From Arthrobacter burdickii (GTDB taxonomy: Bacteria; Actinomycetota; Actinomycetes; Actinomycetales; Micrococcaceae): a stretch of 64,000 bases of DNA. Each line of letters begins with the position of its first letter. Positions within the stretch are counted from its first letter, which is position 1. The notes beneath the pieces are model-generated. The model saw only the letters and a program-made list of their open reading frames with translations. It made no database searches and had not been told where the DNA came from. Location of the stretch: positions 1,302,001 to 1,366,000 of the forward strand of contig NZ_JAROCG010000001.1 in assembly GCF_030433645.1 (NCBI RefSeq), given 5' to 3'. The position numbers and the translations under genes were made by a program. Shown here piece after piece: positions 52,536-62,770 of this stretch.

Positions 52536-53431
52536 GCACCTTCGCCCCCGCCCACCCCGAACTGCCCGGCTGGCGGCACGTCTACTCCGGCAAGGTCCGC
52601 GACCTGTACGAACCGGAGGACGGGCGCGACGACGTCGTCCTCGTCGTCGCGAGCGACCGCATCAGCGCGTACGACCACGTCCTGGCCACGGAGATCCCCG
52701 ACAAGGGGCGCGTGCTGACCCAGCTCAGCCTCTGGTGGTTCGAGCGGCTCACCGGCATCCCCAACCACGTGATCGCCGCCGACGTGGCCGGCGGGGTACC
52801 CGCTGCCGTCGAGGGCCGGGCCATGATCTGCCGGAATCTCGTCATGTACCCGATCGAGTGCATCGCCCGCGGCTACCTCACCGGGAGCGGGCTGGTCGAG
52901 TACCGGGAGTCGCAGACGGTGTGCTCCCTGCCGCTGCCCGCCGGGCTGGTGGACGGTTCGCGCCTCCAGCCGGCCCTGTTCACGCCGTCGGCCAAGGCCG
53001 AGGTGGGCGAGCACGACGAGAACATCACCTATGACGCCGTCGTCATGACCGTGGGCGACGATGCCGCAGCGCAGCTGCGTTCGCTCACGCTCGACATCTA
53101 CTCGAGGGCCGAGGCCATCGCCCGGGAGCGCGGCATCATCCTCGCGGACACCAAGGTGGAGTTCGGCCTCGACCCCCTCACCGGCCGCATCACGCTCGGC
53201 GACGAGGTGCTGACACCCGACTCCTCGCGGTTCTGGGACGCCGCCCTCTACGCACCCGGACAGGCGCAGCCCTCCTTCGACAAGCAGTTCGTGCGCGACT
53301 GGCTCACGTCCGACGCCTCGGGCTGGGATCGGCACTCCGAACCGCCGGCCCTGCCGCACGACGTCATCGAGCGCACGCGTGCCCGCTACATCGAGGCGTA
53401 CGAGCGGCTGACCGGGCGCACCTTCACCTGA
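52532..53431 (+). CDS. purC: Phosphoribosylaminoimidazole-succinocarboxamide synthase
   Basis: A 299-residue SAICAR synthase. Signatures: YSGKVRDLY near the start, VVASDRISAYDHVL, ECIARGYLTGSG and DTKVEFGLD. The length of about 300 is the actinobacterial/eukaryote-like form rather than the 240-residue enteric one. Coupled to purD by ATGA. Confidence 0.96.
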   Translation: MSTFAPAHPELPGWRHVYSGKVRDLYEPEDGRDDVVLVVASDRISAYDHVLATEIPDKGRVLTQLSLWWFERLTGIPNHVIAADVAGGVPAAVEGRAMICRNLVMYPIECIARGYLTGSGLVEYRESQTVCSLPLPAGLVDGSRLQPALFTPSAKAEVGEHDENITYDAVVMTVGDDAAAQLRSLTLDIYSRAEAIARERGIILADTKVEFGLDPLTGRITLGDEVLTPDSSRFWDAALYAPGQAQPSFDKQFVRDWLTSDASGWDRHSEPPALPHDVIERTRARYIEAYERLTGRTFT

Positions 53432-53810
53432 GGCACCGGTCCACGAACATCTCCGGTGCCCGGAGGTCCTCCCGCTCGGGATGGCCCCTACCCGTCGTCG
53501 TTCCCGCGTCCTGCGGCAGGACTCCCGGTCTCATGGCGTGTCGACCTCCGGCACGCCGTCCCGCGCCTACCACGAGCGGCGGTCGGCTACCCACGATCGG
53601 CTCCACGCGGTCCATCTGCCGGGCACGGGGACCATCTGCGTGATCAAGGCGTTATGCTTCGGTCCTGCCCTTCCCGGCAGGTCCGGCGGCCTTCCCGGCC
53701 GCAGTTCACGATGATCGTCTGTTCACCGGCGAGATCCAACGCCTATTTCGACACAGCGCAGTGCGGAACCTTCGGTTAGGGCCGTTCGCGCCGAACCATC
53801 GAGGAGCACA
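53432..53810. other. 379-bp intergenic stretch after purC
   Basis: No supported gene; frames here are short and have no domain. It presumably holds the promoter of the secreted propeller protein. I see no clear terminator, repeat or RNA structure. Confidence 0.4.
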
Positions 53811-54842
53811 GTGAATACCATCCATCAGACCACGCCTGCCGCCCCCCGCCCGGGCACCCGCCGGGCCGCCGCCACCCTCGCAGCCGTCACAATGACAGTG
53901 CTCCTGCTGCCTGCGACCGGCGCGGTCGCGGCCCCGCCGTCGGCCTGCCCGGAAGTGTCCCACCAAAAAACCTCCGACGACTCGCAGAAGCAGGGAGCGG
54001 TCATCCAGCTCCCCGGCGCGTCGGGTGCGGAGGGCATCGCCGCGGGCAGGGGCAACACGTTCTATGCCGGTGATCTCGGCGACGGCGACATCTACCGCGG
54101 GGATATCCGCCGCGGCACGGCCGAAGTCTTCATCGACGCCCCCGAGGGCCGGGCGGCCGTCGGCCTGAAGGCGGACGTCCGCAACGACCTGCTGTTCGTC
54201 GCGGGCGGCGCCACGGTCGACGCTACGGGCGGCGCCACGGGCCACGCCTACGTCTACGACACCCGCACCGGTGCTCCGGTGGCGGACATCCAGCTCACCA
54301 CCGGTGACGCGTTCATCAACGACGTCACACTCACGCGGGACGGCGCGTACTTCACCAACTCGCAGCGCGCCGAGCTGTACTTCATCCCGGTGGGACGCAA
54401 GGGAGCGCTCGGCGAACCGCGCACGATCGCGTTGTCCGGCCCGGCGGCACAGTTGACGGGTGATTTCAACCTCAACGGCATCACGTCCGTCGACCGCGGC
54501 AGGACGCTGATCGTGGCGCACTCGACCAACGAGGCCCTCTACACGGTGGACCCGGCGACCGGAGCCAGCGCGCTCATCGAGACGGACGCACTGCCGAACG
54601 TCGACGGCATCCTCGCCAAGGGCGACACCCTCTACGCCGTCCAGAACAGGTGCAACGTGGTCAGCCGGATCGACCTCTCGAAGGATCTCTCCACGGGTGA
54701 GGTCGAGGACGTCATCGGGAGCGATGCGTTCAACGTCCCCACCACGGTGGCCCTCTTCGGCAACACCCTGGCGCTCGCCAACGCGAAGTTCGGCGTTCCC
54801 GATCCCGAGGGCTACGAAGTGGTGACGGTCTCCGCCCGCTGA
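53811..54842 (+). CDS. Secreted SMP-30-like beta-propeller protein
   Basis: A 343-residue exported protein. The signal peptide (hydrophobic ATLAAVTMTVLLLPATGAVA, about 21-40) ends AVAA. The mature part shows repeating propeller strands (GRGNTFYAGDLGDGDIYRGD, GHAYVYDTRTG, VDGILAKGDTLYAVQN), as in SMP-30/gluconolactonase-like or superoxide-dismutase-named actinobacterial proteins. No catalytic metal set could be identified, so activity is unknown. GTG start with GAGGAG. A strong terminator follows. Confidence 0.75.
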   Translation: MNTIHQTTPAAPRPGTRRAAATLAAVTMTVLLLPATGAVAAPPSACPEVSHQKTSDDSQKQGAVIQLPGASGAEGIAAGRGNTFYAGDLGDGDIYRGDIRRGTAEVFIDAPEGRAAVGLKADVRNDLLFVAGGATVDATGGATGHAYVYDTRTGAPVADIQLTTGDAFINDVTLTRDGAYFTNSQRAELYFIPVGRKGALGEPRTIALSGPAAQLTGDFNLNGITSVDRGRTLIVAHSTNEALYTVDPATGASALIETDALPNVDGILAKGDTLYAVQNRCNVVSRIDLSKDLSTGEVEDVIGSDAFNVPTTVALFGNTLALANAKFGVPDPEGYEVVTVSAR

Positions 54843-54854
54843 TCAGGGCAAGAC

Positions 54855-54886
54855 GAAGGCCCGCCGGCGTCTGCCGGCGGGCCTTC
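54855..54886. terminator. Perfect 14-bp hairpin terminator
   Basis: GAAGGCCCGCCGGC (54855-54868), loop GTCT and an exact complementary arm (54873-54886). It lies between the propeller gene and the convergent tRNA, so it can serve both. Confidence 0.8.
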
Positions 54887-54965
<79 letters not shown>

Positions 54966-55064
54966 TTGTCGCCCCGGAAGGAGTGAACCTCCCGAACAGC
55001 AACTGTCCAAGAATAGCCGAGGATGAGCGGCGAGGAAAACCGGACCCGCCGAGCGCACGCCGAA

Positions 55065-56927
55065 TCAGACGAGCGAGTCCTTCCACGCCGCGTGCAGGGT
55101 GGCGAAACGGCCCGTTCCGCCGATCAGCTCCGCCGGCGTTCCATCCTCCACCACCTGGCCGTCGTGCACCACGAGGACGCGGTCGGCAATGGCCACCGTG
55201 GAGAGGCGGTGCGCGATGATCAGCGCCGTCCGGTTGCCGAGGAGCTTCTGCAGGCCCTCCTGTACCAGCCGCTCGCTCGGGATGTCGAGCGACGAGGTCG
55301 CCTCGTCGAGGATGAGGACGGCCGGGTCGGCGAGGAATGCCCGGGCGAAGCTGATGAGCTGCCGCTGCCCCGCGGACACGCGACCGCCGCGCTTGTTGAC
55401 GTCCGTGTCGAAGCCCTCGGGAAGCTCGAGGATGAAACTCTCCGCGCCCACGGCACGGGCCGCCGCCACGATCTCCTCCCGGCTGGCCTCGGGCCTGCCC
55501 AGGGCGATGTTGTCCGCCACGGATCCGCTGAAGAGGAACGCCTCCTGCGTGACCATCACGACGGCGCGCCGCAGGTCCGCCGGCGCGAGGTCCCGGAGGT
55601 CCACGCCGTCGAGCGTCAGGACGCCCTCCGACACGTCGTAGAAGCGGGCGATCAGCTTGGCGATGGTGGACTTGCCGGCTCCCGTCTGGCCCACCAGGGC
55701 GACGGTCTGCCCGGCGGAGATGGACAGGTTCAGGGTGGGCAGCACCACCGGCCCGTCCCCGTAACGGAAACCGACGTCGGAGAACTCGATGGTTCCGCGT
55801 GGCTGGGGCAGGGGCACGGGGTTCTTCGGCGGCCGGACGGTGGGCACCTCCTCCAGCAGCCCGGAGACCTTCTCCAGGGCCGCGGAGGCGGACTGGAACG
55901 AGTTGTAGAACATGGCCATCTGGTCCACGGGCTGGAAGAAGCGCTTGCTGTAGAGAAGCAGGGCGAGGAGCGCGCCGACCTCGAGGGTTCCGCCGAGCAC
56001 CCGGAACCCGCCGAACACCAGCACGACGGCGACGGTGACGTTGCCGATCAGTACGAGCCCGGGCTGGAAGACACCGTTGAGGTTGATGGAGCGGATAGTG
56101 ACCCTGCGGTAGTCCTCCGCCAGTTCGTCGTACCGGCGTGCATTGACCGCCTCCCGGCGGAACGCCTTCACGGCGCGGATGCCGGTCATCGTCTCGATGA
56201 AGTGGACGATCAGCTTGGCCGACACCACGCGGGATTCGCGGTAGGCGATCTGCGAGTGCTTCTGGTACCAGCGGGCCAGGAAGAACATGGGGATCGCCGC
56301 CGCCAGGATCAGGAAGCCCGTCCGCCAGTCGAGAGCGAAGATCGTCACGGCGGTGAAGAGCATGAAGATGACGCCCGAGGCGAGGGAGCTGACACCGGAA
56401 TCGAGCAGCTCCCGCAGCGCATCGAGGTCCGAGGTCTGCCGGGAGATGATGCGCCCGGACGTGTATTTCTCGTGGAACTCGAGGCTCAGCCGCTGTGTGT
56501 GGCGGAAGACCCGTACCCGGAGGTCCAGCAGCATGGCCTGACTGAGCTGGGCCGTCGCACGCACGTAGCCCGCGGTCAGGACCGAGGCGAGTACCGCCGC
56601 CAGGAGGTAGGTGCCGCCGGCCGCCCACAGGAGGAACGGATCGCCCGCGATCAGGGCGGGCAGGGCGTGGTCGATACCGAAAGCGATGACGGCCGGCCCT
56701 GCCACGCGGGCTGCCTGGGAGATGACGACCAGGAGGATGGTCCACAGGAACTGCCTGCGGTTCGGCCGGATGAGCGAGCCCAGCAGCCGGAAGGACCTCG
56801 AGCGCACGGATTTGCTCTGCGCCCGATCGAGCAGGACGTCGTCCTCGTTGAGGACGCCGGAGGAGGTCGCTCCCCGTGGGTCCCCGTTGTCCCTGGGGAC
56901 GCCACCGGGTGCTGCTGTGCGGCTCAT
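55065..56927 (-). CDS. ABC exporter half-transporter 2 (catalytic Walker B)
   Basis: A 620-residue exporter: an N-terminal six-helix domain (about 50-340) and a nucleotide-binding domain with Walker [10 protein letters not shown], signature VSAGQRQ, Walker [12 protein letters not shown] (catalytic Glu present) and AHRLSTV. The signature has Ala where the consensus has Gly (LSGGQ). Together with the partner gene, which it overlaps by 4 bp, it fits a heterodimeric multidrug/lipid exporter with one weakened ATP site. The substrate is unknown. The first 45 residues are polar and variable. Confidence 0.9.
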   Translation of the reverse strand: MSRTAAPGGVPRDNGDPRGATSSGVLNEDDVLLDRAQSKSVRSRSFRLLGSLIRPNRRQFLWTILLVVISQAARVAGPAVIAFGIDHALPALIAGDPFLLWAAGGTYLLAAVLASVLTAGYVRATAQLSQAMLLDLRVRVFRHTQRLSLEFHEKYTSGRIISRQTSDLDALRELLDSGVSSLASGVIFMLFTAVTIFALDWRTGFLILAAAIPMFFLARWYQKHSQIAYRESRVVSAKLIVHFIETMTGIRAVKAFRREAVNARRYDELAEDYRRVTIRSINLNGVFQPGLVLIGNVTVAVVLVFGGFRVLGGTLEVGALLALLLYSKRFFQPVDQMAMFYNSFQSASAALEKVSGLLEEVPTVRPPKNPVPLPQPRGTIEFSDVGFRYGDGPVVLPTLNLSISAGQTVALVGQTGAGKSTIAKLIARFYDVSEGVLTLDGVDLRDLAPADLRRAVVMVTQEAFLFSGSVADNIALGRPEASREEIVAAARAVGAESFILELPEGFDTDVNKRGGRVSAGQRQLISFARAFLADPAVLILDEATSSLDIPSERLVQEGLQKLLGNRTALIIAHRLSTVAIADRVLVVHDGQVVEDGTPAELIGGTGRFATLHAAWKDSLV

Positions 56928-58747
56928 GCGAGGGCCTCCTCGTCGTCGTGCTCCGGCCGGGCCGCGCGTCCCAGCTGCGCGATCTCCTCGTCATCGAGGC
57001 TGGCGATGACGTAGCGGTAGTGGTCGTTGCGGGCCAGCAGCTCGGAGTGCGAGCCGACGTCGGCGATGCGCCCGTCCTGCAGGAGCGCCACGCGGTCGGC
57101 CAGGGCGACGGTGGATGGCCGATGCGCCACGATCAGCGTTGTCGTCGACCTCAGGACCGCGCGCAGCCCCTCCTCGACGCGTTCCTCGGTCGCGACGTCG
57201 AGCGCCGAGAGCGGGTCGTCGAGTACGAGCACCGTGGGGTGCGCGGCGATGGCCCGCGCCAGCGCGATCCGCTGGCGCTGGCCGCCGGACAGGCTCAGGC
57301 CCTCCTCGCCGATGAGGGTGTCGAGCCCCTCCGGCAGGGCGAAGGCGAACTGTGCCTGCGCCACCTCCAGCGCCTCGGCGAGGACCCTCTCGGCCTCCGG
57401 GCCGGTCGCATCCGAACCCATCAGGACGTTGTCCCGCACGGAGCTCGAGAAGAGGGTCGTGTCCTCGAAGGCGACCGCCACGAGCGTCCGCAGCTCCTGG
57501 AGGCTGAACTCCCGCAGATCCACGCCGTCGATCATGATGCTTCCACCGGTGACGTCGTACAGCCGCGGGACGAGCTGGAGGAGCGTGCTCTTACCGCATC
57601 CCGTGACTCCGACCAGGGCCATGGTCTCGCCGGCCCGCAGGTGCAGGTCGATGCCGTCGAGGACGTCGCCGGCGTCGTCCTGCGCATCGGGATAGCGGAA
57701 GTGGACGGACTCGAACAGGACGTCCCCGCGGGGTTCGGCGAGGTGGGCGGGCTCGACGGGATCCGTGATCGTGTTCTCGGAGTCCATGACCTCGTAGTGG
57801 CGGTCGATGGCCGTCTTCGCCGTGAAGGTCATGGCGAGCAGCGGGCCGATGAATTCGACCGGCCCCGCAACGGCTGCGGCGGTTGCGAAGAAGGCGACGA
57901 GCGCCCCGATGGACACGGTCCCGTCCGCGGCCAGCATGACGCCGACGACGAGGGACGCGGCCAGCGCGAGTTCGGGCAGCAGAGTGACGGTCATCGAGAA
58001 ATTGGCGAGCGACTTCGCCTTGAAGATCTCGGTGCGGCGCAGTTCCTCCGCCTGCTCCTCGAAGTCCTCCAGTGCCTCGCGGCTGCGCCCGAAGGCCTTC
58101 AGGACCCGGATGCCATGGACCGATTCCTCGACCGTGGTGGCGAGGTCGCCGGCCTGGTCCTGGCTCTTCCGGGAGACCCGGCTGTAGGACCTGCGGAAGC
58201 GGTAGCCGTAGACCATGAGGGGCACTGCGGCCGCGAGGAAGATCAGGGCGAGCACCCAGCTGGTCAGGAACATGACGGTCACGCCCATGACCACGGTCAG
58301 GGAGGTGACCACCAGCATGATGAGCCCGAACGCCATCCAGCGGCGCATCAGGTTCAGGTCGCTCATGGCGCGGGAGAGGAGCTGGCCGCTACCCCAGCGG
58401 TCGTGGAACTCGATCGTCAGATCCTGCAGGTGCCGGTAGAAGGAGGTGCGCATGCTCGTCTCCACCGCTGTGGCCGGCGTGATGACGAATTGCCGCCGCA
58501 GCGCGACGAAGGTCGCCTCGAGGACTCCCAGCAGGAGGACGACGCCGGACGCGATCCACACGGTGCGTGCGGATCCTCCCTCCGCCAGGGCGTCATTGAT
58601 CAGGACACGCAGCACCTGGGGGATGGCGAGAGCCATGACACTCGCTCCGAGGGCGCAGAGCAGTCCGAGAAGCAGGCGCGGGATGATCGGCCGGACATGC
58701 GGGTACAGCCGTCCGAGCGATTGCCACAGTGTGTTCTGGTTCGTCAT
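56924..58747 (-). CDS. ABC exporter half-transporter 1 (degenerate Walker B)
   Basis: A 607-residue exporter with six membrane helices and an ATPase domain: Walker [10 protein letters not shown], canonical signature LSGGQRQR, but Walker [12 protein letters not shown], where Asp replaces the catalytic Glu. The non-canonical partner signature and this Asp belong to the same composite site. The pair therefore has one consensus and one degenerate ATP site, as in TM287/288-type heterodimers. Upstream gene of the pair. Confidence 0.9.
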   Translation of the reverse strand: MTNQNTLWQSLGRLYPHVRPIIPRLLLGLLCALGASVMALAIPQVLRVLINDALAEGGSARTVWIASGVVLLLGVLEATFVALRRQFVITPATAVETSMRTSFYRHLQDLTIEFHDRWGSGQLLSRAMSDLNLMRRWMAFGLIMLVVTSLTVVMGVTVMFLTSWVLALIFLAAAVPLMVYGYRFRRSYSRVSRKSQDQAGDLATTVEESVHGIRVLKAFGRSREALEDFEEQAEELRRTEIFKAKSLANFSMTVTLLPELALAASLVVGVMLAADGTVSIGALVAFFATAAAVAGPVEFIGPLLAMTFTAKTAIDRHYEVMDSENTITDPVEPAHLAEPRGDVLFESVHFRYPDAQDDAGDVLDGIDLHLRAGETMALVGVTGCGKSTLLQLVPRLYDVTGGSIMIDGVDLREFSLQELRTLVAVAFEDTTLFSSSVRDNVLMGSDATGPEAERVLAEALEVAQAQFAFALPEGLDTLIGEEGLSLSGGQRQRIALARAIAAHPTVLVLDDPLSALDVATEERVEEGLRAVLRSTTTLIVAHRPSTVALADRVALLQDGRIADVGSHSELLARNDHYRYVIASLDDEEIAQLGRAARPEHDDEEALA

Positions 58748-58853
58748 GCCAACTCTTCGGTGATCGATGGTCGTTGGTGTCCCCTAGCAACCATGCTAGG
58801 GCAGGGCAGCTGTTCCACCGATCGCGGTCCGTGAACCCGCAGGGAGATGCTGG

Positions 58854-59795
58854 CTAGCGGGAACTCCGGGGAGTGAGCGTCAGGAGCACTGCTTCCGGCC
58901 GGCAGGCGAACCGGACCGGCGCGAAACGCGAGGTTCCGATGCCGGCGGAGACGTTGAGCGGTACGGTGCGGCCGTTGGAGTCCCACTGGGTCAATCCGCG
59001 GGCACGCCAGGTCGGCAGGTCGCAGTTGCTGACGAGCGCTCCGTAGCCCGGGATGCACACCTGGCCGCCGTGCGTGTGGCCGGCGAGCATCAGGTCCGCT
59101 CCGCCGTCGGTGAAGTAGTCGAGGACGCGCTGGTAGGGTGCGTGCGCGACGGCGATCCGGATGTGCGGAGCGTCGGCCGAGGTGCTGCTCCCGGGAGGGT
59201 AGGGAGCGTACCGGTCGCGGCCGAGGTGCGGATCATCGACTCCCGTGAAGTCGATGCGCATGTTCCGGAAGCCGATGGACTGTGCCCTGTTGGTCAGGTC
59301 GACCCAGCCGGCGGCGCCGAAGGCGCTGAACAGGTCCGCCCAGGGCAGGTCCTGGGGGCCCTTCGGGGTGATCGACGGCCCTGCGAAGTACCGCAGCGGA
59401 TTCTTGAACACCGGAGCGTAGTAGTCGTTCGATCCCGGCACGAAGACACCCGGAATCCTCAGCAGCGGCTCGAGTGCCTCGAGCAGCGGACCGACGGCTT
59501 TCTTGGAGCTGAGGTTGTCGCCCGTGTTGACCACCAGGTCGGGCTTCAGGCTCGCCAGGCTGGAGAGCCAGTCAGCCTTTGACTTCTGTCCGGGAACCAT
59601 GTGGATGTCCGACAGGTGGAGGACCCGCAGGGGAGCGGCGCCCTGCGGGAGGATCGGAACCGTCTCCTCCCGCAGCTGGTACAGCGTGCGCTCGACCGCC
59701 GAGGCGTAGGCGAGGGTTGCGGCTGCGGTGGTCAGGGTGAGCCCTGCCGCCCAGCCGAGCGGTGCCCCGCTCCGGGTTGTCTGAGTCGATTTCAC
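58854..59795 (-). CDS. Membrane-anchored metallophosphoesterase
   Basis: A 313-residue protein with an N-terminal membrane helix (about 13-33) and a calcineurin-like domain: LHLSDIH (D63, H65), NTGDNLS, GSNDYY and GHTHGGQ are the metal motifs. Relatives include YkuE-type UDP-2,3-diacylglucosamine-like hydrolases; the substrate in actinobacteria is unclear. GTG 59795 after a GGAGGA stretch is preferred over 59843, which would overlap the PBP gene. Lies 29 bp after the PBP gene and is probably cotranscribed. Confidence 0.85.
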   Translation of the reverse strand: MKSTQTTRSGAPLGWAAGLTLTTAAATLAYASAVERTLYQLREETVPILPQGAAPLRVLHLSDIHMVPGQKSKADWLSSLASLKPDLVVNTGDNLSSKKAVGPLLEALEPLLRIPGVFVPGSNDYYAPVFKNPLRYFAGPSITPKGPQDLPWADLFSAFGAAGWVDLTNRAQSIGFRNMRIDFTGVDDPHLGRDRYAPYPPGSSTSADAPHIRIAVAHAPYQRVLDYFTDGGADLMLAGHTHGGQVCIPGYGALVSNCDLPTWRARGLTQWDSNGRTVPLNVSAGIGTSRFAPVRFACRPEAVLLTLTPRSSR

Positions 59796-59823
59796 GCTAG
59801 CTGCTTCCTCCGTCGTCGTCCGC

Positions 59824-62082
59824 CTATCCCCCAGTGGTACCACCGGTGGAGTCGCCCGTGCCAGTCCCGCCGTTGTCGGTGCCCGGTGTGGCAGGAACCG
59901 CCGTGCGGGACGTGCCGGGGATCGGGCGCTGGGGGCCGTTGATCATGCTGGCCGGAGGGTTCGCGAACGGCGCTCCCACGTACAGGCCGGGGATCTGCTG
60001 CATGAAGCGCGCCCAGGACGGTCCCGCGATGAGTGAGCCGTCGATCTCGGGGTAGACCTGCCCGCCGATCTGCAGGCCGCCGAGCGAGCTGGCCTCGCCT
60101 TCACCCTGCCAGTTCCCGACCCAGCTGGCGGTGACCATGCCGGAGTTGTAGCCCATGAACCAGGTCTGCGAGCGTGCATCGTTGGTGCCGGTCTTGCCCG
60201 CCATCGGGATGTCACCGTACTCGAGGAGCTGCCCGGAGCCGTTCGTCATGACGCGCTGCGTGGCGTAATTGACGCCGCGCGCTACGTCCTGGGAGATCTT
60301 CCGCTCGCAGGACACGGCGGGGACGGGGTAGCTCGTCCCGTCGACGGCGGTCACCTCGGTGAGTGCACGGGGGTCGCAGACGACACCCTCATTGGCGAAG
60401 CCGGAGTACGCCTTGGCCATCGACATGGGTGCGGCCTCGCCGCCGCCGCCGATCAGGGCAGATGGCTGGAAACCGAACTTCGCTTCCTCGCCCTCGGCGC
60501 TCTTGGCCTGGTGGACGCCGAGGTCGTAGGCGATGTCGCGGATCCTGCAGAGGTCGAGCTGCCGGGCGCTGGCCATCGTCATGGTGTTCAGCGACTGTGC
60601 GAGTCCGTCGAGGACGGTCGTGAAGCGGTAGTTGATGTCCCCGTAGTTCTGCGGCGTGTAGCCGTCCTCTTCCTGGATCAGGAACTTCCCGCCCTGCGCG
60701 CAGCTCGCCTTCCACTCGTCGAACTGGCGGTAGGTCTTCTTGGTGCCGTCGAGGACCTGGTTCAGGCTCCTCCCGTCCTCGACCCACGCCGCCACGGTGA
60801 ACGGCTTGTAGGTCGAGCCCGGCTGGAACCCGCCGCCGCCGCCGAGGCTCTTCGACGGATCCCCGCCGTCGAACTGGTCGACGTTGAAGTTCAGCACGGT
60901 GTTGCCCTGGCCCGCTTCTGGGTTGTACCGGGTGTTCTGCGCCATGGACAGGATGTTGCCGGTCTTCGGGTCGAGGCTGATCATCGTGTGACCCACCTTG
61001 CCGTCCGTGGTGTCCGGGTTGGCCGTCTCGGTGACGGCGGTCTGCGCCGCGGCCTGCACCCGGGAGTCGAGCGTGGTCTTGATCGTCAGGCCCGAGCGGA
61101 ACAGGACCTTCTCGCGGTCCTCCACGGTCTCGCCGTAGGCGGGATCATTCATGATGAGGTGCGTGACGTAGTCGCAGAAGTAGGGGGCCTGCGCGGCGCC
61201 GACGCAGCCGCTCAGGGTCGGGCTGATATTCAGTCCGAGATCCGTGGCGAGGGCGGCGTCGTGCTGCTCCTGCGTGATCTTGCCACGGGTCAGCATGGCG
61301 TCGATGACGATGTTGCGGCGCTGCAGCGCTCCCTCCGGGTTGGACTCGGGGCTGTAGGCGCTCGGACCGTTCACCAGACCGGCGAGCAGTGCGCTCTGCT
61401 GGATGTTGAGGTCCTTGGCGTCGACGTCGAAGAAGTACTTCGAGGCAGCCTGGACGCCGTAGGTGGTGCCGCTGAACGGCACGATGTTGAGGTAGCCCTC
61501 GAGGATCTCGTCCTTGCTGAGCTCCTTCTCGACGGCGATGGCGAGCTTCATCTCGCGGAGCTTGTCGCCCACGGTCTTTCCGCCACCACTGAGCGTGAGG
61601 GTCCCGCCGTTCTGGCGGGCGGTGTCGATCAGGACGTTGTTGACGAACTGCTGCGTGATGGTCGACGCGCCGCGCTGCGTGCCGTTCGAGACGTTGCTGG
61701 CGATCGCCCCGAGGATGCCCTCGAGGTCCACGCCGCCGTGCTCGTAGTAGCGGTAGTCCTCGATGGAGATCAGTGCGTCGCGCATGGTCGGCGACACCTG
61801 GTCGAGCGTCACCGGCTGGCGGTTCTCCTCGTAGAGGGTCGCGATCAGTGATCCGTCGGTCGCCACGATCTTGGTGGGCTGGGCGAGCGCCTCGCGCTCC
61901 AGCTCAGCCGGGAGTTCCTCGAAGAACTGGATCGAGGCGGAAGCTCCCGTCCCCGCGGCGGCAGCCACCGGTACAAGCAGGCCCGCGGCGAGCACGCCGG
62001 CGAGCCCACTGATCCCGAGGAATGCCATGATCCTGCCGAAGGTGGTTGCCGTGTCGAACAGGGGAGATTTGCGCGCAGCCAT
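59824..62082 (-). CDS. Class A penicillin-binding protein (transglycosylase/transpeptidase)
   Basis: A 752-residue bifunctional peptidoglycan synthase. A signal-anchor helix (about 20-43) is followed by a GT51 transglycosylase domain (SIEDYRYYEHGGVD, RGASTITQQFVNN). The transpeptidase domain has STYKPF (SxxK), SLN (SxN) and KTGTND, and the tail after about 715 is Thr/Gly/Pro-rich. Typical of the PonA-like enzyme beside whiB/crp genes in actinobacteria. Confidence 0.94.
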   Translation of the reverse strand: MAARKSPLFDTATTFGRIMAFLGISGLAGVLAAGLLVPVAAAAGTGASASIQFFEELPAELEREALAQPTKIVATDGSLIATLYEENRQPVTLDQVSPTMRDALISIEDYRYYEHGGVDLEGILGAIASNVSNGTQRGASTITQQFVNNVLIDTARQNGGTLTLSGGGKTVGDKLREMKLAIAVEKELSKDEILEGYLNIVPFSGTTYGVQAASKYFFDVDAKDLNIQQSALLAGLVNGPSAYSPESNPEGALQRRNIVIDAMLTRGKITQEQHDAALATDLGLNISPTLSGCVGAAQAPYFCDYVTHLIMNDPAYGETVEDREKVLFRSGLTIKTTLDSRVQAAAQTAVTETANPDTTDGKVGHTMISLDPKTGNILSMAQNTRYNPEAGQGNTVLNFNVDQFDGGDPSKSLGGGGGFQPGSTYKPFTVAAWVEDGRSLNQVLDGTKKTYRQFDEWKASCAQGGKFLIQEEDGYTPQNYGDINYRFTTVLDGLAQSLNTMTMASARQLDLCRIRDIAYDLGVHQAKSAEGEEAKFGFQPSALIGGGGEAAPMSMAKAYSGFANEGVVCDPRALTEVTAVDGTSYPVPAVSCERKISQDVARGVNYATQRVMTNGSGQLLEYGDIPMAGKTGTNDARSQTWFMGYNSGMVTASWVGNWQGEGEASSLGGLQIGGQVYPEIDGSLIAGPSWARFMQQIPGLYVGAPFANPPASMINGPQRPIPGTSRTAVPATPGTDNGGTGTGDSTGGTTGG

Positions 62083-62117
62083 TATTCCAGTTTACAAGCA
62101 CGCGCTAGGCTTTCCTC

Positions 62118-62273
62118 ATGAAGAAATGGGAGTACTCTACGATTCCGCTCATCATCCACGCGACGAAGCAGATCCTCGACCAGTGGGGCGATGATGGATG
62201 GGAGCTCGTGCAGGTGGTCCCCGGGCCGGACGGAAACGGCCTCGTCGCGTACCTCAAGAGGGAGAAGAACTAG
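62118..62273 (+). CDS. DUF4177 small protein
   Basis: A 51-residue protein starting MKKWEYSTIPLI, with GDDGWELVQVV in the middle and a basic end (YLKREKN). DUF4177 proteins have no known function; the WELV motif is the family mark. Ends two bases before the RidA GTG, so it is cotranscribed with it. Divergent from the PBP gene (35 bp between starts). The ribosome site is weak and the transcript may be nearly leaderless. Confidence 0.85.
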   Translation: MKKWEYSTIPLIIHATKQILDQWGDDGWELVQVVPGPDGNGLVAYLKREKN

Positions 62274-62275
62274 CG

Positions 62276-62767
62276 GTGTCTGCTGGAAATACAGCGGTTT
62301 CGGCGGTCGAGGCGCGTCTCGCGGACCTCGGGATCACGCTCCCCGAGGTGGCTCCGCCGGTCGCCTCCTACGTCCCTGCGGTCGTCACCGGCAGCTACGT
62401 GTACACGTCCGGCCAGTTGCCGTTCATTAATGGCAAACTCCCAGCTTCGGGCAAGGTCGGTGCGGCCGACGGCGGTGTCGATGCCGGGACGGCAGCCTCC
62501 CTCGCCGCTACCTGCGCGGTCAACGCGCTGGCGGCGATCAAGAGCCAGATCGGCGACCTCGACCGCATCACGCGCATCGTGAAGGTCGTGGGCTTCGTGG
62601 CGTCCGACCCCTCATTCACCGGGCAGCCCGCGGTCATCAACGGCGCATCCGACCTGCTCGGAGCCGTCCTCGGCGATGCCGGGATCCATGCCCGCTCCGC
62701 CGTCGGTGTCGCCGTCCTTCCCCTCGACTCACCCGTGGAGGTCGAACTCCTCGCGGAGTTCGTCTAG
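62276..62767 (+). CDS. RidA family protein
   Basis: A 163-residue Rid protein (longer TdcF-like branch). SYVYTSGQLPF near residue 40 and the C-terminal VGVAVLPLDSPVEVELLAEFV (two parts) are characteristic. Classic RidA destroys reactive enamine/imine intermediates using an Arg near residue 105; here that region reads AGIHARSAVGV, so Arg is present. GTG start just after the DUF4177 stop; the frame upstream is not coding. Confidence 0.88.
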   Translation: MSAGNTAVSAVEARLADLGITLPEVAPPVASYVPAVVTGSYVYTSGQLPFINGKLPASGKVGAADGGVDAGTAASLAATCAVNALAAIKSQIGDLDRITRIVKVVGFVASDPSFTGQPAVINGASDLLGAVLGDAGIHARSAVGVAVLPLDSPVEVELLAEFV

Positions 62768-62770
62768 GCC

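Noticed and set aside
53456..53779. 107-codon frame between purC and the propeller gene
   Set aside because: Composition is that of shifted GC-rich noncoding DNA, it has no good start and it runs up to the next gene's promoter.
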